Position numbers and translations under genes: made by a program
In this document: piece after piece, positions 1 to 8,115 of the stretch
Numbering within the stretch: position 1 is the first letter of the stretch
Layout of the letters: each line of letters opens with the position of its first letter
NCBI GenBank assembly: GCA_028281495.1
Contig: JANQJU010000030.1
Span: 1-64,000 of the forward strand
Length of the DNA: 64,000 nt
Source of the DNA: SAR324 cluster bacterium
GTDB lineage: Bacteria; SAR324; NAC60-12
Direction of reading: 5' to 3'
The notes under the pieces: generated by a model
Seen by the model: the letters and a program-made list of their open reading frames with translations, nothing else
The model's database searches: none
What the model was told of the DNA's origin: nothing

Positions 1-77
1 GAACACAGAAGTTAAGCCCCTTGGCGCCTATGGTACTGCGAAGGAAACTTCGTGGGAGAGTCGGTCAGTGCCGGAAC
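1..77 (+). rRNA. rrf: 5S ribosomal RNA, 3' part
   Basis: The window opens inside a 5S rRNA. The conserved stretch GAACACAGAAGUUAAGC, the GGCGCCUAUGGUACUGC loop-E region and the GUGGGAGAGUCGGUC segment lie in the right order, and the closing helix strand ends at about GUGCCGGAAC. The 5' portion and the rest of the rRNA operon lie before the window. The 3' end is set by similarity to 5S structure and could be off by a few bases. No terminator hairpin is visible between this RNA and the tRNA 35 bases downstream. Confidence 0.93.
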
Positions 78-112
78 TTTTGTTCATTTGCCGCTGAATG
101 TATGGATTGAGC

Positions 113-187
<75 letters not shown>

Positions 188-193
188 TTTTTT

Positions 194-208
194 AGGGAGA
201 TGATTATA
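194..208 (+). promoter_or_regulatory. infC ribosome binding site and unusual start region
   Basis: A good Shine-Dalgarno sequence AGGGAG occupies 194-199 and directly abuts the ATG at 200, leaving no spacer. The next two codons are ATT (203) and ATA (206), 3 and 6 bases from the Shine-Dalgarno. Many infC genes start at AUU, AUC or AUA, which lets IF3 repress its own translation. The true start may therefore be ATA 206 or ATT 203 rather than the ATG. Confidence 0.5.
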
Positions 209-760
209 ACTACCTCAAAGAAAAAGTTTCCCAAAGCTGAGGATAAAATCCGTATTAACGAAAATATTTCTTCGCCTCAGGTTCGACTGATTGATGCTGA
301 TGGTAAGCAAGTAGGGGTCTTGAGTATTGAAGAAGCTTTGACAGTTGCCGATGAAGAAGGATTAGATTTGATTGAGGTCTCACCCAATGCATCTCCTCCT
401 GTTTGTCGTTTGATGGATTATGGAAAATATAAATATCAACTAAATAAAAGACAGCATGAGGCAAGGAGGCATCAAAAAACAATTCAAGTGAAGGAAATTA
501 AATTAAGACCAAAAACAGAAGAACATGATTTTCATTTTAAGCTAAAAAATGCGATTCGTTTTTTATCGGACGGTAACAAAGTAAAAATTACGATCATGTT
601 TCGTGGCCGAGAAGTGACACACAGAGATTTAGGCGTAGTTTTGTTAAAAAAGTTTCAAGAGGCTGTTGGGGATTATGGTATTATAGAACAGCCTTTGAAA
701 GATGAAGGCCGTTTTATTACTATTGTTCTTGCTCCCAGCAAGGCTAAATCACAAAAATGA
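200..760 (+). CDS. infC: Translation initiation factor IF-3
   Basis: IF3 binds the 30S subunit, keeps it apart from 50S and checks start codon and initiator tRNA. The 186-residue product has the usual length. It has the N-terminal domain (about residues 15-85, including RINENISSPQVRLID and the VSPNASPPVCRLMDYGKYKY segment), a basic linker (NKRQHEARRHQK) and the C-terminal domain (IKLRPKTEEHDFHFK, KVKITIMFRGRE). The start is drawn at ATG 200, but the spacing argues for a non-AUG start at 203 or 206. It heads the infC-rpmI-rplT operon. thrS, the usual upstream neighbour, is absent and replaced by 5S and tRNA-Val. Confidence 0.96.
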   Translation: MIITTSKKKFPKAEDKIRINENISSPQVRLIDADGKQVGVLSIEEALTVADEEGLDLIEVSPNASPPVCRLMDYGKYKYQLNKRQHEARRHQKTIQVKEIKLRPKTEEHDFHFKLKNAIRFLSDGNKVKITIMFRGREVTHRDLGVVLLKKFQEAVGDYGIIEQPLKDEGRFITIVLAPSKAKSQK

Positions 761-763
761 GTT

Positions 764-970
764 ATGTCAAAAATCAAGATAAAAAATAATAAATCTAGTT
801 CGAAAAGATTTAAAACTAAGCCTAATGGAAAAATACTCCGGAAGAGAGCTTACCTGCGTCATAATATGCGAAAAAGAAATGCAAAGAATAAACGTGTTCT
901 TCGCTCCAAAACTTTCGTTTCATCCTCTAACGTATTGTCAGTAATAAGATTACTGCCAAATCTCAAATAA
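764..970 (+). CDS. rpmI: 50S ribosomal protein L35
   Basis: This is a small, very basic 68-residue protein with the L35 pattern: a lysine-rich N-terminus, then SSSKRFKTKPNGKILRKRAY and the HNMRKRNAKNKRVLR stretch. It is slightly longer than the common 64-66 residues, with a less conserved C-terminal tail. It starts 3 bases after the infC stop codon, so translation is probably coupled, as in the classic IF3-L35-L20 operon, where L20 represses translation of rpmI and rplT. No separate L20-binding structure was identified by eye. Confidence 0.95.
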   Translation: MSKIKIKNNKSSSKRFKTKPNGKILRKRAYLRHNMRKRNAKNKRVLRSKTFVSSSNVLSVIRLLPNLK

Positions 971-983
971 TTAGGAGAGCTAT

Positions 984-1343
984 ATGGCGAGAGTAAAAAG
1001 GGCAATACATGCTCGAAAAAAGAAAAATGATTATTTTAAAGCGGCTAAAGGTTACCGTGGTGGCAGAGGACGCTTACTTAGATCAGTAAAAAATGCTGTT
1101 GATCGCTCTAGGCTTTATAGTTATAGAGACCGAAAGGTAAAAAAGCGTGACTTTCGAAAACTATGGATTACTCGGATAAATGCCACTGTACGCAAATACG
1201 GTATCAGTTACAGTAATTTTATTTATGGTTTGAAATTGTTGGATATTGAGCTTGATAGAAAGACATTAGCCTATCTTTCTTTAGAAGAACCAGAAACTTT
1301 TGGTAGAATCGTAGAAACAGTGAAATCTCGTTTTGCAGCATAA
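984..1343 (+). CDS. rplT: 50S ribosomal protein L20
   Basis: L20 is a 23S rRNA-binding assembly protein. The 119-residue product has the typical length and motifs: MARVKRAIHARKKKN, the AKGYRGGRGRLLRSVKNAV region, YSYRDRKVKKRDFRKLWI and the C-terminal globular part starting at INATVRKYGISYSNF. A Shine-Dalgarno TAGGAGAG precedes the ATG. It follows rpmI by 13 bases and closes the ribosomal part of the operon. In many bacteria pheST follow, but here a glycosyltransferase gene begins 3 bases after the stop. Confidence 0.97.
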   Translation: MARVKRAIHARKKKNDYFKAAKGYRGGRGRLLRSVKNAVDRSRLYSYRDRKVKKRDFRKLWITRINATVRKYGISYSNFIYGLKLLDIELDRKTLAYLSLEEPETFGRIVETVKSRFAA

Positions 1344-1346
1344 TGA

Positions 1347-2441
1347 ATGAGAAACTGGGTACTTGCCAATCTATCAAAGGATTGGGGTGGAGGAGAAAAG
1401 TGGTTATTAACTACTGCTGCTTCTTTGAAAAATAAAGGAAATAATGTCTTATGCTTAGTTCGTGATGGGAGTGTCCTTGCTACTCAACTAAGGAAGTTTG
1501 GGGTGCCTTTTTTGATTTATAATACTGCCTCATTATCTGTGCTTAATCCGTTGAGTTTTCTGCTATTTTGTTCCCAATTAAAAAAAAAATCTGATGGAAT
1601 TTTTTTGTTTAACTCTGCCCATGAGCTTAAGACATTCGGCTTGATTGCGAAGTTCTTACGATTCTCAGGTATTATTTTACGTAGAGGAATTCCTAAAGGG
1701 GTCAGGCATACTATCGTTAATAGATGGTATTTTAGAAACATATTAGACCACGTTGTTGTCAATTCAAGGGCCACATTGTTAGCAATGGAAGCTATCTGGA
1801 GAGATGAAATTAAGTTTCTTAGCCCACAAGTCATTTATAATGGAATTGACCTACAAATTTGGAGTCCCCAGGTTCAAAATAACCCAACAGGTGTAATTGG
1901 AGTAGTGGGACGGCTATCATATGAAAAAGGAATTGACCGTGCCATATTAGTATTTCATGAAGTTAGGAAAAAATTAGATTCTAAGCTATGGATTTTGGGA
2001 ACAGGAAAAGAAAAGAAAAGATTAGAAGAAATGATATCTGAGCTAGGTATTAAAAATGACGTTTCATTTTTAGGATTTCAGCAAGATATTGCCAAGTATA
2101 TGCAGAAATTTGATATTTTATTAGTTCCATCTCGTTGGGAAGGTTTTGGTTATGTACTCTTGGAGGCGATGAGCATGGAGGTTCCTCCAGTTGCTTTCGA
2201 GATAGACGCAACAAAAGAGATTATTGTTGATGGAACAACAGGGGTTTTGGTGGAAGATGGAAGACTAGAGGAGTGTTCGGAGAAGATCATTGATTTGCTG
2301 AAGTGTCACGAAAAGCGTAAAGTAATGGGAAAACGAGCGAGGAAGCATGTTGAGGACAACTTCTCCCTCAGTAAAACAATAATGCAACTAGATAATTTGG
2401 GTATTCCTCCTTATTTATCGAATCCTAATCAACAAACTTAG
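1347..2441 (+). CDS. Family 4 glycosyltransferase
   Basis: This is a predicted GT-B fold, retaining glycosyltransferase of family GT4, likely acting on lipopolysaccharide, capsule or another surface glycan. The acceptor is unknown. The 364-residue protein has an N-terminal domain with the glycine-rich WGGGEKW entry. Its C-terminal donor-binding domain begins near GVVGRLSYEKGIDRA (about residue 190) and contains the GT4 signature EGFGYVLLEAMS (about 267-278), with the paired glutamates that contact the nucleotide sugar. It starts 3 bases after rplT and is probably read from the same transcript. The coupling to ribosomal genes is odd but looks like simple adjacency. Confidence 0.85.
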   Translation: MRNWVLANLSKDWGGGEKWLLTTAASLKNKGNNVLCLVRDGSVLATQLRKFGVPFLIYNTASLSVLNPLSFLLFCSQLKKKSDGIFLFNSAHELKTFGLIAKFLRFSGIILRRGIPKGVRHTIVNRWYFRNILDHVVVNSRATLLAMEAIWRDEIKFLSPQVIYNGIDLQIWSPQVQNNPTGVIGVVGRLSYEKGIDRAILVFHEVRKKLDSKLWILGTGKEKKRLEEMISELGIKNDVSFLGFQQDIAKYMQKFDILLVPSRWEGFGYVLLEAMSMEVPPVAFEIDATKEIIVDGTTGVLVEDGRLEECSEKIIDLLKCHEKRKVMGKRARKHVEDNFSLSKTIMQLDNLGIPPYLSNPNQQT

Positions 2442-2603
2442 TAGGTTTTGTCAAATAATTAGTGGTTTGGTTGTAATTCTACAAAACGAGAAAATGAATT
2501 GTTCTCCGTACCCGACAGTTTTCTAAAACTTCTTTAATCTGAGCTGTTTAGGCTTGACTGAAATAAACTGTATGGCATTGAGAAAATCTTCATATTTGAG
2601 ATG

Positions 2604-3632
2604 TCAATTGTGAATCAAGTTACTCAACAGCTCGATACCTTTGGCGAAGAGACTCTGGGCTAAGCGTCCATGTTTTTTGACCGGAATGGGCTTTTGTTGG
2701 TGGATCCAAGCTCCAATGTGGAAGGGCCAGACTAGATTTAGGGCAAGCAACGCCAACAATTTGGAGAGCCGTTTGGGATCGGTCATGTGAGTTTGTTCCA
2801 GTTGAAACCCTCAACCCTTGTAAGCTTGGAAAAGACACTCGATTTCCTAGCGAGAAGAATACAAAATCAAAGCACACTTCTGGAGTGTTGCTCTTTAAGG
2901 AATGAATCAAAACAACCAGTTCTCCTTCCTCATGTTTGTGTGCTGTAATATGGACCTCGGTCCCTTGAATCAAACGGCTTGGAAGGTATTCACCTTGCCC
3001 TCGTTTCAAATTTTTGAATAACACTTTAGCGGCTCGTAGGATGCCTTTCGCATTGGTCAGTTGTTGATTCTCCCGAATCCGCAAACAGAAGGGAATCTGT
3101 TTTTTTTTGAGAAATCGAATCCAGTCTTCTCCAATGAATTCCCGATCCGCGGTCAGGGCTAAAATATGAGCCTGCGGGAAGGCCTTAACAAACTGTTGCA
3201 TCAAGGCAATCCGTTCGCCTTGTTTCGAGTTGCCTTGTTTGTCGAGTAACGCCCAGATCAAGGGAATCGCCACTCCCTGATGAGCTACCGCCAGCATCAG
3301 AATATTGATATTCGTTTTGCCGAACTTCCAGTTGGTTCGATCCAGACACAACACCCACGAGCTTTCCAAATCCAAGAGCTGGGGGAACAGGTGGGTGAAG
3401 TCGGTCTGATCCAACTCTTGCTGACTAAAAAAGCGTTGCAATCGCCGATAGTTCGATTCGGGTTTCGCTTCGCCTTCCATTGCCTTGGCCATTTGGGTTA
3501 AATTCACGTTTTGGCAGCAGCTCAGGGCAATATGAAATTTGCCGCCAGCTCAATCCGCTGTGGTCGCCAGCTTAAGACTTTCCAAAGATCAAAGGAAACT
3601 GTCATGTGCAGAGCGAATTGTTGTAAATTCAT
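2604..3632 (-). pseudogene. Decayed IS4-family transposase
   Basis: These are remains of a DDE transposase read on the minus strand. The N-terminal part starts at ATG 3632 (NLQQFALHMTVSF) and runs to a frame break near 3525. The main part, to about 2840, contains CLDRTNWKFGK and the second catalytic region ALTADREFIG. The C-terminal part restores the IS4 Y-(2)-R-(3)-E-(6)-K signature only after a frame change, and there TGG has become TAG and an arginine codon has become TGA. The final piece ends at 2604. Two frameshifts and two stops make it non-functional. No convincing terminal inverted repeats were found. Its first ATG overlaps the trkH stop codon. Confidence 0.85.
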
Positions 3633-5275
3633 CTCTTCCAGAAACGGCGATGGAAAACACCTAGCAAGGTGAAAAATTCTAGACGCCCCAATAACATTAA
3701 TATAGCGAGTAGATATTTGGCTTCGGAACTGAAATGCGCGAAATTTTCTGTAGGCCCAACAGTACCAAATCCAGGCCCAAAATTTCCTACAGCTGTCATA
3801 GAAGCCGTCATAGAAGTTAGCATGTCGTGTCCTTCTAGTCCTAACAATAATGCTCCAACCGAAACAAACGCAATATACACTCCAAAAAAAGCTAGCACTG
3901 TGCGGATGAGGTCTGACGAAATTATCGTGTTACCTACCCGAATTTTGCTTACCAAAGAAGGGCGGAAACTCATTTGAATTTCATGAAATAAGGTTTTACC
4001 CACCAGCACGATCCGAAATAATTTAACACCGCCTGCCGTAGATCCTGCACACCCACCCGTAAATAATAAATAGAAGATGATCATATGGGTAGCTACAGGA
4101 TATCCTTCATAATCATCGGATGCGAACCCTGTTGTTGTAATCAACGCGATAACCTGAAATAAGGCTGAACGAATAGCACGATGGAGGTCGTAATTTTGAT
4201 TGGCCTCTTCTAATATTCGATGACTAAGTTCATTATCTATAGTGAGGCCAACTGACATCAACGCCCGAGAAAATGCTGCTTCATTATGAAATTTCTGATT
4301 ACGTAATGGTTCAATCTTTTCAAATATTGCTGGCGAAGTTATATGCTGTTGCAGGTTTTTCCAGGCTTCATCGTCGATTTGATAACCATTGTTCCACCAC
4401 AACATAAAGGCAATCGCTAAGGATGCCATCAATGTGACAAATGCATAAAATCGAAGTTCAGTATCTTTAAAAATAGCTTTTAATTGTCCTTGGGTCATCA
4501 AGTAATACAAACCGAAGTTTGTCCCTCCTAAGAACATGAAGACTATGATGATCCATTCCACAGTTGCCGAATCAAAATGAGCAACACTCGCGTTTTTAGT
4601 TGAGAAACCACCAGTAGCTGCTGTGGTAAAGCTATGTGTTAGGGAATCGAACAACGACACCCCTCCAAGTTGCCACAATAATAGTGTCTGTAGAACAGTC
4701 AGAAAAAGGTAAGTATACCAAAGGTTTCGGGAAGTATCACGGATCTTGGGAGTAACATTTTCTGTAATGGGGCCGGGAACTTCCATCTTGAACAAGCTTT
4801 TGCCGCCTACCCCTAAACTAGGAAAAATGCTTACAAACAAGACCACTACCCCCAAACCACCAACCCATTGGGTCAAGGAACGCCAAAAGAGCAGTGCCTT
4901 AGGCAATGCTTCAATGTCGGTGAGGATCGTAGAGCCTGTGGTAGTGAAACCAGAGACCGATTCAAAAACGGCATCAGCAAACGTAGGCATCGTTCCACTT
5001 ACCCAGTAAGGTAAGGCTCCTGTAATGGCAAGAGCGACCCAGGAATAGGCCACAATTCCTAAAGCGTCGCGAGGCATGAGAATTTGGGGGGCACCTTTAC
5101 CAAGTCGGCGAAAAATCAACCCGATGACAGCCATTAACCCAGAAGAAGTTATAAAGTGAAATCCTAGACGTTCATTAGTTTCAAACCAAAAGCACCACAA
5201 CAAAGGGAGAAGTAGTAAGCACGAAAGGAGTAGGTTGAGGGTTCCGCTGACCTTAAAAACTACAGCAAAATTCAT
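3629..5275 (-). CDS. trkH: Trk-type potassium uptake protein TrkH
   Basis: TrkH is the K+-translocating inner-membrane subunit of Trk and normally works with the NAD-binding gate protein TrkA, which is not in this window. The 548-residue protein has about ten membrane segments. Four selectivity-filter loops can be seen: SGFTTTGST, TAATGGFST, ITTTGFASD and TAVGNFGPGFG. The intramembrane loop CAGSTAGGVKLFRI is also present. An extra soluble stretch of about 80 residues (about 300-380) sits between membrane segments. The C-terminus (GRLEFFTLLGVF...) is normal, so the adjacent transposase relic has not truncated it. The 350 bases upstream should carry its promoter. Confidence 0.93.
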   Translation of the reverse strand: MNFAVVFKVSGTLNLLLSCLLLLPLLWCFWFETNERLGFHFITSSGLMAVIGLIFRRLGKGAPQILMPRDALGIVAYSWVALAITGALPYWVSGTMPTFADAVFESVSGFTTTGSTILTDIEALPKALLFWRSLTQWVGGLGVVVLFVSIFPSLGVGGKSLFKMEVPGPITENVTPKIRDTSRNLWYTYLFLTVLQTLLLWQLGGVSLFDSLTHSFTTAATGGFSTKNASVAHFDSATVEWIIIVFMFLGGTNFGLYYLMTQGQLKAIFKDTELRFYAFVTLMASLAIAFMLWWNNGYQIDDEAWKNLQQHITSPAIFEKIEPLRNQKFHNEAAFSRALMSVGLTIDNELSHRILEEANQNYDLHRAIRSALFQVIALITTTGFASDDYEGYPVATHMIIFYLLFTGGCAGSTAGGVKLFRIVLVGKTLFHEIQMSFRPSLVSKIRVGNTIISSDLIRTVLAFFGVYIAFVSVGALLLGLEGHDMLTSMTASMTAVGNFGPGFGTVGPTENFAHFSSEAKYLLAILMLLGRLEFFTLLGVFHRRFWKR

Positions 5276-5624
5276 AACGTTATCTTGGCTTAATTAAGTA
5301 TCATTTTAGAGAATGAGGCAATTAAGATGAGTTATCAGAGGTCAATAGTCTTATTTGCCTCCAAGCTTCTGAAAAACGAAAAAATGGCTAAGTCAATCCA
5401 GTCCTATAGCATCTCTCTTATCATAATTTAGATGTATGCTTTGTTTCTATCTTATTGGCTATTTCCGAAACTTGATTGATTGTTGCCGAGTAGCCGGCCC
5501 TTAGATCATCAAGACAACACAATCATTATTTTGGAATACTATCCAATTAGCAAATCAGCTCTTACCATGTTAGAAGAAAATTGCGTGTATAAAAGTGTGT
5601 TGTCAATCATCAAATGGGAGAATA
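5276..5624. other. Intergenic region upstream of trkH
   Basis: This 349-base stretch lies between the trkH start and the left end of the IS630 element. It is AT-rich and has no open reading frame of note. It presumably holds the trkH promoter on the minus strand, but no clear -35/-10 pair stands out. The last two bases (TA, 5623-5624) are one copy of the IS630 target duplication. Confidence 0.5.
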
Positions 5625-6732
5625 TTAGCTGTCAGCTAATTTTATAAAGCATGTTTCTGTGGTAGAGGTGAACTTTTTCATCTCTCTCAGGACACATCAT
5701 GGCTCGAAGGAAGTTTCAACCTCACCAAACTAAAGCGTGGTTCGAAGGCTGTAAGCAGCGCACCATCGAACTCTCCCAAAACGGCTGGCGCTCCTGCGAT
5801 ATTGCCGAAGCCTTGGGCCTGAGTGAGGCCACGGTCAGTGTGTAGCTGAAGAAACATCAGGCAGGCGGGATGGAGGCCTTGAAGAGTAAAAAAGTTACCG
5901 GCCGTAAACCGAAACTCACGACCTTCCAATGCCACCGTCTCCTTCAATGGCTCGAACGTTCCCCCGAAGAGTGTGGCTTCCCTGGAGAAGTCTGGACGGG
6001 CCCCGGATTGCCCGTTTAATCCAACAGCGCTGGGGAATTCAGTACAACGAAAATATATTCCCGAGCTTCTCAGAAAGTGGGGATGGAGTCCTCAACGCCC
6101 GGAAAAGCGATCTCATCAACAAGACGCTCAGGCTGTTGAGCACTGGCAAGACGGGACCTGGTCCTACTTAAAAAAAAGCCTAAACGGAATAAAGAACGAT
6201 TCTGTTTTGTGATGAATCCGGCTTTTATTGCCGTTCCTCGCGCGCACCTGGGCCAAACGCGGCCAGACTCCGATTTTTCGGGAGTACACCAATCGGGCTC
6301 ATTTGTCGGTCATCAGTGGAATCACCCCTGAGGGTCGACTCTTCGTTCGCAAACAGAGAAAAGCCTTTCAAGGGCCTCATGTGGTCACTTTTTTGAAACA
6401 ATTACTCCGAGCCATCCCCGGTAAATTGCTGCTGATCTGGGATCGGACTTCCATTCATCGCTCCCAAGCGGTCAAAGCGTTCCTCAAAGCAGGCGCTGCC
6501 GAACGAATTCATTTGGAAATGCTGCCTCCGTATTCCCCTCAACTCAATCCCGATGAACAAGTCTGGGGCTATCTGAAAAAGGTCGAACTGAAGAATGTGA
6601 TTACCGCCAATCTCGCCTATCTGGATTGGGAACTGCACAAAACCGTCTTGAGGTTGAAACGGAAACCCCAAATTATCCAAACCTTTTTCCGACATGCGGG
6701 ATGCCAACTTTAATTCACTTGCTGACCGTCAA
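5625..6732 (+). mobile_element. IS630-family insertion sequence, inactive
   Basis: This is an 1108-bp element. The left end begins TTAGCTGTCAGC (5625) and the right end, read on the minus strand, begins TTGACGGTCAGC (6732). These are imperfect terminal inverted repeats, matching at 9 of the first 12 positions, with further matches inward. The element is flanked by TA on both sides (5623-5624 and 6733-6734), the dinucleotide target duplicated by IS630/Tc1/mariner elements. The transposase inside is broken. It sits between the trkH promoter and the 3' end of a hydrolase gene, so no gene is interrupted. Confidence 0.85.
5699..6713 (+). pseudogene. IS630-family transposase, broken
   Basis: The ATG at 5699 opens an HTH region (ARRKFQPHQ, then DIAEALGLSEATVSV) that hits an in-frame TAG at 5843, where family members have tryptophan. 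The winged-helix part (GFPGEVWTGPRIARLI) needs a frame change near 6000, and WGWSPQRPEKRS needs another near 6060. The DDE catalytic part is in a further frame and contains LLIWDRTSIHRS (second aspartate) and LPPYSPQLNPDEQVW (final glutamate). At least one nonsense change and two or three frameshifts exclude activity. Confidence 0.9.
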
Positions 6733-6842
6733 TAATACAGAAAATGTAGTGAAGAAACGAATCTGAGTTTTTGTAAACCCTCCATAGAAGGGTATGCCTC
6801 AAGTGTTTATCTTGTTTAAGTTGCGGCATTTCAACAACAGTA

Positions 6843-7961
6843 TCAACGTCGTTCGCCATCCAACGAAGCCATAAGAATATTGTGTAGGCGTGGGCGAAAG
6901 GTTCGCATTTGGGAAAGGTTCTGTTCTCGAGATAGATGGACCCGATTGGTAAGAACAATAATGGCTGTTTGTGTAGGAGGGTGCAGCCATAGAGATGTCC
7001 CTGTGAAGCCCAGGTGGCCGATTCCTCCACGGGGAAATAGATCACCCCCACTCATATATCCGAAACCATCGGCTACAATATCCCAACCAAGGCCTCGAGG
7101 AGGAAGATGAGAAGGGTTGTGGTTTTGCGACATCCGATGAATAGAATGAGGTGAAAGGATATGCTCTCCTTCTAGTGCGCCACCATGGAAGATCATCTGA
7201 CAAAAGCGAAACAAATCCGAGGCAGTGGAAAATAAACCTGAATTTCCACCTTCTTCATCAAATACATAGCTGTTTTCATCATGCACCACACCTCGAAGCA
7301 ATTTCTTGCGGAAGGGACAGAACTGAGTGGGAGCGATCGGAAGAATTCGTTGAGTTTTCCAAGGGGAAAATCCAGTAGCTTCCATATTAAGAGGTTTGAA
7401 AATATTTCGCTGTGTGAACTCACTTAAACTCTGTTTAGTCACGCGACGGATGATTTCTCCAAGGATGAGAAAACCCAAGCAACTGTAGATCATCTTTTCC
7501 TGTATACCATGATCCACGGAAACAGCTATTAAACGTTCCCACGCTTCCTGTTTGGAGGTCACCCCTTCATATAAATTAGCCCAAGCGGGCAGCCCTGAAG
7601 TATGGCATAACAAGTGGCGTAAAGTGATCTGCCGGTAAACCTCTGAATCAAACTCAGGAATAAATTCCACTACTTTATCTTCTAAATCGAGGAATCCACG
7701 TTCTAGAAGGAGCATGATCGCAGTGGCTGTGGCCACTGGTTTGGTGATAGAGGCAATATCAAAGAGGGTATTTGGTTGGAGAGTAGGGGCATCTTTGCCA
7801 AGTTCTAAATGTCCCCAAGCTTGATGCAAATGCACTTCTCCCTGGGAAGCAAACAAGATTTCAATGCCTGGAAATCCACCTGATTCTAAATGCCTATGAA
7901 TCAATTCTTCCAAGTGCTGAAACCAGCGCCGAGCGAAATTGACTTTGATCACGTTGCTCAT
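6843..7961 (-). CDS. Serine hydrolase of the beta-lactamase / penicillin-binding fold
   Basis: This is a 372-residue class-C-like serine hydrolase, such as an esterase, D-aminopeptidase or beta-lactamase-related enzyme. The nucleophile motif SxxK is SITK at residues 71-74, in the context FDIASITKPVATA. The second motif is YSC at about residue 158, where Asn or Asp is more usual. The third is the C-terminal HLGFTGTS. No signal peptide is visible, so it is likely cytoplasmic. A Shine-Dalgarno (GAGGAAG) lies about ten bases before ATG 7961. It is divergent from the phosphatase gene. The substrate cannot be told from sequence, and true beta-lactamase activity is unlikely. Confidence 0.8.
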   Translation of the reverse strand: MSNVIKVNFARRWFQHLEELIHRHLESGGFPGIEILFASQGEVHLHQAWGHLELGKDAPTLQPNTLFDIASITKPVATATAIMLLLERGFLDLEDKVVEFIPEFDSEVYRQITLRHLLCHTSGLPAWANLYEGVTSKQEAWERLIAVSVDHGIQEKMIYSCLGFLILGEIIRRVTKQSLSEFTQRNIFKPLNMEATGFSPWKTQRILPIAPTQFCPFRKKLLRGVVHDENSYVFDEEGGNSGLFSTASDLFRFCQMIFHGGALEGEHILSPHSIHRMSQNHNPSHLPPRGLGWDIVADGFGYMSGGDLFPRGGIGHLGFTGTSLWLHPPTQTAIIVLTNRVHLSREQNLSQMRTFRPRLHNILMASLDGERR

Positions 7962-8115
7962 GAAAAAAAACTTCCTCTTCCTCGGTTTTATAGGTAAATC
8001 ATGAACACTTTTAACTGATGAGCCTATCCATTCCGGAGAGGCGGTCCCTTCTTCCGTTGAGCCGTCATGTTACTAAAAGCCAAACGGTTTGTCATCTTGA
8101 AAGCATGCGCGTCTT

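Noticed and set aside
6843..7961. Antibiotic-resistance beta-lactamase
   Set aside because: The fold motifs are present, but there is no signal peptide and the second motif is YSC rather than YxN, so a general esterase or peptidase role is more likely.
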